Assembly (NCBI GenBank): GCA_965203835.1
Contig: OZ241919.1
Location: 3,410,001-3,474,000, forward strand
Source of the DNA: CBDCFV01 sp965203835
Lineage (GTDB): Bacteria > Chloroflexota > Dehalococcoidia > Lucifugimonadales > UBA3495
DNA: 64,000 nt
Direction of reading: 5' to 3'
Position numbers and translations under genes: made by a program. The notes under the pieces are model-generated. The model saw nothing but the letters and a program-made list of their open reading frames with translations. It had not been told where the DNA came from and did not search any database. Shown here piece after piece: positions 58,811 through 64,000 of the stretch; the stretch's first letter is position 1; every line of letters begins with the position of its first letter.

Positions 58811-59707
58811 TCACCCCGGAATAGTGTCCCAAGGCTTGATTCCTTCCGGGTACACGTCGGCGTCGGTAGTGCCGCTCAAGTCGTGGATTCTTTCGATTAT
58901 CGCGGCGATTGCCGCATTCACCCTTTCTTGTAAGGTCAGCCGTTCCTGTCCGCTCATGTGGTAGGAACTTCCCGCATAGCGGTATAAAACACCGAAGTTT
59001 GTTAGCCAGTCGCACTCTTTGTTAGGACGGTTGGGGTCTTCATACTCTACAAGGTTGAATAGTTCCGAAACGGCTTCGTGGACGCGACTGAGTTCCGGGT
59101 CTGACCAGTCTTCTATTTTCTGTATGTCTCTCCACAGTGGTATAAGGTCATGTCCGAAAGTCCGGTCGTCGTTGTAGGCCGACAGCCACCCCTTCAATGC
59201 GTTCTCGATAGCCTGCTGAGCAAGGAAACCTATTGCGTCCTGGTTCCAGTGATTCAAGTCAAGCAGGGCGTTGAAGCTGTAGCTGTTCTTTTCGGCGTTT
59301 TCGATGCGCCGTCTCGTTTCGGGCCAATGGTCAGGGTGGCCGTCGTCGTAGTCCGGCGGGGGGCCGAGTATTTCGCCGTTCATTACTACTCCATAACGGG
59401 CGGCTTGCCCCGCGATATGCTGGTTGGCGCGGCGGTAGTAGTCGAAGTCCTTTCTGGTCATCCGGATGACGCCGATTTCCAGTCTGGGCGGGTTGACATT
59501 CAGGTAGTCCTGGTTGATGTGATATGCGTTCGGTCCGGCGCTCGCCGAACCCTCGTCGTCGGTTACTACCAAAAGGTCAACGTCGGAATGTTCGTGGTGC
59601 CGGCCGGTAGCCCGGGAGCCGAACAGGATGACCATGTCTGGGGCCTCCCGTTCCTGGACAGCCCGTGCGATGGCGATAGCGTGTGGGTCCGGAGTGTTGA
59701 TTGCCAT
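58811..59707 (-). CDS. Fused MNT nucleotidyltransferase-HEPN domain protein
   Basis: A 298-residue protein combining two domains usually encoded separately. The N-terminal minimal nucleotidyltransferase has FGSRATGR (30-36) and SDVDLLVV with Asp42/Asp44. The C-terminal helical HEPN-like domain spans about 130-260 (LDLNHWNQDAIGFLAQQAIE, then FGHDLIPLW). HEPN proteins are often RNase toxins and MNT proteins antitoxins that modify them. The canonical R-x4-6-H is not clear, only RTFGH is visible. Fusion suggests a self-regulated or non-toxic unit. Confidence 0.75.
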   Translation of the reverse strand: MAINTPDPHAIAIARAVQEREAPDMVILFGSRATGRHHEHSDVDLLVVTDDEGSASAGPNAYHINQDYLNVNPPRLEIGVIRMTRKDFDYYRRANQHIAGQAARYGVVMNGEILGPPPDYDDGHPDHWPETRRRIENAEKNSYSFNALLDLNHWNQDAIGFLAQQAIENALKGWLSAYNDDRTFGHDLIPLWRDIQKIEDWSDPELSRVHEAVSELFNLVEYEDPNRPNKECDWLTNFGVLYRYAGSSYHMSGQERLTLQERVNAAIAAIIERIHDLSGTTDADVYPEGIKPWDTIPG

Positions 59708-59728
59708 GGGTTTAGTCCTTGGTAGACG

Positions 59729-60505
59729 CTACTGCGCTGTCCAGCCACCGTCCACAATGAGCAAATGGCCGGTGGTTGCGCTGGCCGATGGGCTGGCCAA
59801 GTAAATCGCGGCTCCCACCAACTCCTCCGGCTCCATGCGGCGGCCCAAGGGCATGTTGTGTTGAATGTCGTCGGCGATCTGTTCCGCAGTCCATGGGTTG
59901 GCGGCCAACATGCCCGGCGTGACGGTGGGTCCCGGCCCGATGGCGTTCACCGTGATGCCGTACTGTATCCACTCCAGCGCCAGGGCGCGGGTCATTCCGG
60001 CAACGCCCGCCTTGCTGGCGGTGTAGGCTACCCGTCGTGGTCGTGCTACAAGGGCCATCTGGGAGGCGATGTTGATGATCCGCCCCCGCCCCTGCTCCGC
60101 CATGTGCCGGGCTGCTGCCTGCGCGCAGAAGAACACCCCCTTCAGGTTGGTGTTCACCACGGCATCCCATTCTGCCTCGGTAAGTTCCAGGGCGGGCTTC
60201 GGCCTGCGTGTCGCCGCGTTGTTTATCAGGATGTCCAAGCGACCGAAGTCCCGGACCACCGAGTCAACGGAGTCCCGGATGCTGTCCAGGTCCAGAACGT
60301 CGAGGGCATAGGTGGAACTGGTGCGGTCCAGCCCCTCGATATGCTCCTGCACCTGTTTCGCTTGATCGAGCATCGTGGGTATGTCGGACACCGCCACGTC
60401 AGCCCCTGCTTCGGCCAACCCGATAGCCAAGGCTGCGCCGATGCCCCGTGCTGAACCGGTTACCAAGGCTACATGTCCTTCCAGGCTTAGACCGGAGTAT
60501 GGCAA
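59729..60505 (-). CDS. Short-chain dehydrogenase/reductase
   Basis: A 258-residue SDR, related to 3-oxoacyl-ACP reductases and gluconate dehydrogenases. VTGSARGIGAALAIGL binds the cofactor, NNAATR is the NNAG variant, the catalytic Ser is in NIASQMA and Tyr-Lys are in AYTASK. The start is TTG 60505 with GAGGAGG at 9 bases. The substrate is unknown. Confidence 0.86.
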   Translation of the reverse strand: MPYSGLSLEGHVALVTGSARGIGAALAIGLAEAGADVAVSDIPTMLDQAKQVQEHIEGLDRTSSTYALDVLDLDSIRDSVDSVVRDFGRLDILINNAATRRPKPALELTEAEWDAVVNTNLKGVFFCAQAAARHMAEQGRGRIINIASQMALVARPRRVAYTASKAGVAGMTRALALEWIQYGITVNAIGPGPTVTPGMLAANPWTAEQIADDIQHNMPLGRRMEPEELVGAAIYLASPSASATTGHLLIVDGGWTAQ

Positions 60506-60567
60506 GGCGTTGGACCTCCTCGAGAGGATTGTCGTGATTAAGGAATCGTCACGCAGGGTTCTGGCGG

Positions 60568-60963
60568 CTATGCGTGGGCTGTCACTGGTTGCACCAGTTC
60601 GATGCGCACGTTGTCCGGGCCTTTGACATAAGAGATCAGGCTGCCGCTCTCCATGCTGGTTATGGGCAGAAGCACTTCGGCGCCGTGGGCCTGAACGTGC
60701 TCCATCGCCGCTTCTATGTCCTCTACGTCGAACCCGAAGTGGTCCAGCCCGTAGTGGTCCTCGGAGCTGCCGTCGGGCAACGGCTTCCCTCCGGGTTCGC
60801 TGCTCACGTTGATCCGCGTCCCGGCAATGTCCATCCGGATAGTCGTGGAGCCTGCCAGCCCTGCTCCTTCGCCGAGGTATTCCGCTCCGAAGACGTCAAC
60901 GTACCACTGGACTGTTTTGTGGGGCTCGGGAGACCGCAAGTGGATGTGATTTACGACGAACAT
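60568..60963 (-). CDS. VOC-superfamily protein
   Basis: A 131-residue single VOC module: MFVVNHIHLRSPEPHKTVQWY gives the first His ligand, GLDHFGFDVEDIEAAM the second, and VRIELVQP the late Glu. GGAGG lies 9 bases before ATG 60963. It is upstream of an SDR on the same strand. The function is not determined. Confidence 0.8.
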   Translation of the reverse strand: MFVVNHIHLRSPEPHKTVQWYVDVFGAEYLGEGAGLAGSTTIRMDIAGTRINVSSEPGGKPLPDGSSEDHYGLDHFGFDVEDIEAAMEHVQAHGAEVLLPITSMESGSLISYVKGPDNVRIELVQPVTAHA

Positions 60964-61175
60964 GCTTGGCAACCTCCGTCTGCTTGCTGTGTCCTTTCCG
61001 TCTCAATAATGCCGCGCCCACAGGGCCGCCGACGGCGGTAGCATAGCACAGGCACAAACGCCGGGCTAGGTGCGCCCTTTGCACAGGCCCCGTTTGCATA
61101 GTATTGGTCTCTCTTGCCAGAGCATCGCCTTGAACTTAGAATCGGCGCGGGAACCTGCCAGTCTTGGAGTAGAAA

Positions 61176-62399
61176 TTGCTGGAACCGGCTGCCGAAACCC
61201 CGGTAAACCTTAGACAGAACCGGGGCTTTATTCTGGGAAGCATTTCCATCGGGCACGGGATATCCCACCTGTACGACCAAGGATTTCCCGTATTCATGCC
61301 GGCGATCACCGCCTCGCTGGGTCTCAGCCACCCTCAAGTAGCCAGCCTGCTAGGCGTCAGGCAGGCCGGGTCCGGCGTGGTCAACCTTGGCGGCGGTGCG
61401 ATTGTAGACCTTTTGAAGAGCCAGTGGGGACTGATTCTTACCGGTTGCATGATAGGCTCGGCAGTCTCCTACACCTTCGTTGGCGCTGCGCCCAATTTCA
61501 CACTCCTGTTCGTGGCCGTACTCCTCATGTCCGTACCGGGTTCCCTGTGGCACCTTCCATCCACCGCTGCCCTTTCGCAAAGGTTCCCCGATCGGCGGGG
61601 ATTCGCCATAGCCATGCACGGGTTCGGCTCGAACATCGGCAACGTTCTGGGGCCTGTCATGGCGGGCGCGTTGCTGAGCGTCCTTTTCTGGCGGCATGTG
61701 TTTTTCCTCTATGCCATCCCCGCATTGCTTCTTTCGATGTTTGTGTGGTGGTCGCTGAAGGACGTGGGGAGAGGAACGGGCCAGGAACCCCAGGTGCGTC
61801 TGGCCGCCCGGTTCAGGCAGGGCTTTGGGTTTCTCAAGAACCCCTCGGTAATGGGTCTCACTATAACCGCCAGCCTGCGGGGAATTGCGCTCAGCGCCCT
61901 GTTCAATTGGACGCCTTTCTACTTGGAGGACGCCGAGACCGGGTTGGGTATGAGTCCCTTCGAGGCCGGCGTCCACTACGCGCTGGTTGTGGGAATGGGC
62001 ATCATATCGGCGCCGATATTGGGGGCGCTGTCCGACCGTTTTGGACGCAAGGCCGTGATGGTCCCAGGCTTGGCCGTTTCGGCGGCTTTGTCCTTCCTGG
62101 TGGTGATGGTTGGAGACTCTCTTTGGCTGCCGTTAGTCCTGGCCGGCTTGGGGCTGGGCGCGTTTGCCCTGCACCAAATTATCCAGGCAGCGGTGCTGGA
62201 CGTAGTCGGGAGAGGCACGGAAGCCACCGCGGTGGGGCTTATCTTCGGAATCAACGGGATCATAGGCGGCGCAACGCCCTTCTTGGCGATTTTGATAATC
62301 GAGCATTTCGGTGGTTATGGCTCCATCTACTACTACAGCGGCGCGTTGACGGCCGTCGCGGCTTTCCTGGCGATGGTCGTGCCGCTGCGGCGCGTCTGA
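61176..62399 (+). CDS. Major facilitator superfamily transporter
   Basis: A 407-residue protein with about 12 hydrophobic segments and the loop 2-3 and 8-9 motif of MFS transporters (GALSDRFGRKAVM). The first loop (SQRFPDRRGFAIAMHGFGSN) resembles the sugar/organic-acid or Bcr-like group. The start is TTG 61176, preceded by GGAG at about 7 bases. It is followed by a peptidase gene after a 247-base gap in which I see nothing definite. Confidence 0.85.
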   Translation: MLEPAAETPVNLRQNRGFILGSISIGHGISHLYDQGFPVFMPAITASLGLSHPQVASLLGVRQAGSGVVNLGGGAIVDLLKSQWGLILTGCMIGSAVSYTFVGAAPNFTLLFVAVLLMSVPGSLWHLPSTAALSQRFPDRRGFAIAMHGFGSNIGNVLGPVMAGALLSVLFWRHVFFLYAIPALLLSMFVWWSLKDVGRGTGQEPQVRLAARFRQGFGFLKNPSVMGLTITASLRGIALSALFNWTPFYLEDAETGLGMSPFEAGVHYALVVGMGIISAPILGALSDRFGRKAVMVPGLAVSAALSFLVVMVGDSLWLPLVLAGLGLGAFALHQIIQAAVLDVVGRGTEATAVGLIFGINGIIGGATPFLAILIIEHFGGYGSIYYYSGALTAVAAFLAMVVPLRRV

Positions 62400-62646
62400 C
62401 GCCTTGGCCCGTCGTCTTGACACGCCCATGAGGCGCTCATAAAATTGACCCGCCACGTACCCTTGGCTGGACGTGAGCAACAGGGTTTCCGCACACAACC
62501 ACTCTTTTGCGCCGCTGGGATCTTATGACGACCGAGACGGCCTTGCTGCTGAAACTATTTCCCTTTTCACCTCCACTGGCATGGGACTTTCCCTTTTGCT
62601 TCACTCTAAGGCCTTTTCCGGCTGGTGATGACGCCGGAGGACGCTG

Positions 62647-63690
62647 TTGAACGCCTCCCTCACCGCGGTCGAAGGCTTGGAAGTAGGACACTATACCGAC
62701 CTGTCCAACGCCACCGGCTGCACCGTGATTTTGTGCCGGGAAGGGGCGGTGGGTGGCGTGGACGTCCGCGGAGGGGCTCCGGGGACCAGGGAGACCGACC
62801 TGTTGAGGCCCGGGCGCCAAGTTGAGCGGGTCAACGGGATAGTCCTCAGCGGCGGCAGCGCCTTCGGGCTGGACGCCGCCTCCGGTGTGATGCGGTACTT
62901 GGCTGGTGAGGGTATCGGATACGCCGTAGGCAATACGGTGGTGCCCATCGTCGCCGCGGCCATCCTGTTCGACTTGGGCTTGATCACGTCGGAGGTCCGG
63001 CCCGGTCCTGAAGAGGGATGGGCAGCCTGCATCGCCGCCAATGCCGGTCCGGTTGAGGAAGGGAGTGTTGGGGCCGGAACGGGGGCGACGGTAGCCAAAG
63101 CGCGGGGTATGGAAGGAGCCATCAAGGGAGGCATAGGCTCGGCAGCGTTGAAACTACCCGGTGGCGCCATTGTTGCGGCGCTTGTCGCCGTGAACGCCTA
63201 CGGCGGCGTTTTCAACCACCGGACGGGCCGCCTTGTTGCTGGCCCGCGTCGTGAAAGCGGCGGCAGCATGGAAGACCCAGTGAAGTTGTTGTTGTCCGGC
63301 TTCGATGACAGCCACTCCCCGCCCATGACCAACACCACCATAGGCGTCGTTGCCACCGACGCCTCACTGACGCGGGAGCAGGTCAATCGCCTTGCGACCT
63401 TGAGCCACGACGGGTTGGCCTTGACCATAAGGCCTTGCCACACCATGCGGGACGGTGACACAATGTTCGCCCTCGCCACGGCCCGCTGTCCTGCGCCCCC
63501 CGATACTACGGCTCTCGGCGCGGCTGTGGTCGAAGTAACCGCCCTGGCCGTGCTTCGCGCGGTGGAAACGGCTGCCGGACTGGGCGGCATCCCTTCAATC
63601 GGGGAGCTTGGACCTCCTTCCCGTCTGTCCCGCTCCCCTTCCCGTCTTTCCCGCGAAGGCGGGAAACCCGCCGGGGGCAGACATGGTTGA
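62647..63690 (+). CDS. P1-family (DmpA/S58) peptidase
   Basis: A 347-residue N-terminal-nucleophile-type aminopeptidase that matures by self-cleavage. GLEVGHYTDLSNATGCTVIL and SGGSAFGLDAASGVM are family marks. The cleavage and nucleophile region is MTNTTIGVVATDA at about 227-239, where Thr (230 or 231) takes the Ser role. The last 30 residues are encoded by a dispersed repeat (PSRLSREGGKPAGGR). The start is TTG 62647 with GGAGG 6 bases upstream. Confidence 0.83.
   Translation: MNASLTAVEGLEVGHYTDLSNATGCTVILCREGAVGGVDVRGGAPGTRETDLLRPGRQVERVNGIVLSGGSAFGLDAASGVMRYLAGEGIGYAVGNTVVPIVAAAILFDLGLITSEVRPGPEEGWAACIAANAGPVEEGSVGAGTGATVAKARGMEGAIKGGIGSAALKLPGGAIVAALVAVNAYGGVFNHRTGRLVAGPRRESGGSMEDPVKLLLSGFDDSHSPPMTNTTIGVVATDASLTREQVNRLATLSHDGLALTIRPCHTMRDGDTMFALATARCPAPPDTTALGAAVVEVTALAVLRAVETAAGLGGIPSIGELGPPSRLSRSPSRLSREGGKPAGGRHG
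63637..63680 (+). repeat. 44-bp dispersed repeat, copy B
   Basis: Nearly identical to copy A at 18451-18494. A partial extra unit (CCTTCCCGTCTGTCCCGC) lies just upstream at 63615-63632. As in copy A, it encodes the tail of the upstream protein and ends 2 bases before the next start codon. Confidence 0.85.
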
Positions 63691-64000
63691 TAAAGACTTG
63701 GCCATCGGGTTCATTGGGATCGGGGTGCTGGGCAAAGGACTTCCCTTGGCACTGTCGGCCCGCGGGTACCGCGTTGCCGGCGCGTACAGCCGGTCGGCCA
63801 CATCCGCGCAATGGCTGGCCGACAGAATTCCCGAATGCCGGGTCTACCCTTCGGCGCAGGAACTGGCCGCCGCGGCTGACTTAGTGTTTATCACCACCCC
63901 GGACTCCGCCATCGGCGAAGTGGCAGCGGCGGTGGACTGGCGGCCGGGGCAAGCGGTAGTCCATTGCTGCGGAGCGGCTTCCGCAGCACTGCTGGCTCCC
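63683..64000 (+). CDS. Rossmann-fold oxidoreductase (DUF2520-like), partial
   Basis: The frame is open at the right edge, 106 codons seen. It opens MVDKDLAIGFIGIGVLGKGL, a Rossmann cofactor motif, and continues with AGAYSRSATSAQWLADRI and DLVFITTPDSAIGEVA, which resembles the ProC-like N-terminal domain of DUF2520 proteins. It overlaps the peptidase stop by 8 bases. Function is not determined. Confidence 0.7.
   Translation, partial: MVDKDLAIGFIGIGVLGKGLPLALSARGYRVAGAYSRSATSAQWLADRIPECRVYPSAQELAAAADLVFITTPDSAIGEVAAAVDWRPGQAVVHCCGAASAALLAP

Noticed and set aside
1..64000. tRNA genes, CRISPR arrays, prophage or IS elements
   Set aside because: No tRNA T-loop/acceptor pattern, spaced repeat array, integrase or transposase was recognised by eye; a tRNAscan or ISfinder run would settle it.

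Overview
The window looks like a chromosomal segment of a GC-rich bacterium from the phylum Chloroflexota, most likely the class Dehalococcoidia or a SAR202-like relative. This is an inference from gene content. The division cluster is reduced (rsmH-ftsA-ftsZ with no mraZ, ftsL, ftsI or mur genes). A B12-dependent ribonucleotide reductase is present. The second half is packed with short-chain dehydrogenases, Rieske proteins, VOC proteins, a luciferase-like monooxygenase and amidases. Many starts are GTG or TTG, Shine-Dalgarno sites of the GGAGG type are common, and several promoters look like extended -10 sites.

Layout. 1-1.5 kb: end of xseA, then xseB and a formyltransferase. 1.5-5.1 kb, minus strand: tig-clpP-clpX. 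5.4-9.1 kb: rsmH, ftsA, ftsZ, followed by a strong terminator. 9.4-14.6 kb: nrdR, a small unknown gene, a tandem alpha/beta hydrolase, and nrdJ. Both nrdR and nrdJ carry candidate NrdR boxes. 14.8-22.6 kb: pdxA, proC-yggT, a PadR/HAAS pair, degV, a P-loop kinase, an MFS transporter and a membrane-anchored hydrolase. 22.7-27.7 kb: a cupin, an unknown gene, and a divergent iron-type ABC permease and ATPase with a DtxR-like regulator. 27.8-29.8 kb, minus strand: a split thiamine-diphosphate decarboxylase-like system with a degenerate extra beta subunit and a 58-residue membrane protein. 30-39.8 kb: a degenerate DNA methylase, asnS, a retropepsin-like protein, a tandem YgiT zinc-finger pair, gatC-gatA, an SDR, a Fur-family regulator, two MaoC/hotdog halves and a PHP phosphoesterase.

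40-44.6 kb: a Gfo/Idh/MocA oxidoreductase, a second retropepsin-like protein, and the most notable locus. That locus is a UGSC-family gene interrupted by an in-frame TGA that should be read as selenocysteine, with a candidate SECIS hairpin just downstream and a 340-residue partner gene upstream. rnpB (RNase P RNA) and a zinc-ribbon coiled-coil gene follow. 44.8-64 kb: sbcD, then a catabolic and accessory region with Rieske, LLM, VOC, SDR, amidase, nitroreductase, MFS and P1-peptidase genes. Several small toxin-like modules are scattered through it: a PD-(D/E)XK-like nuclease plus Doc between 14-bp direct repeats, a DUF433 antitoxin with a broken PIN-like partner, and an MNT-HEPN fusion.

Two families of dispersed palindromic REP-like repeats run through the window. 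Some copies lie inside genes and add amino acids to the encoded proteins. I found no tRNA, CRISPR array, prophage or insertion sequence.
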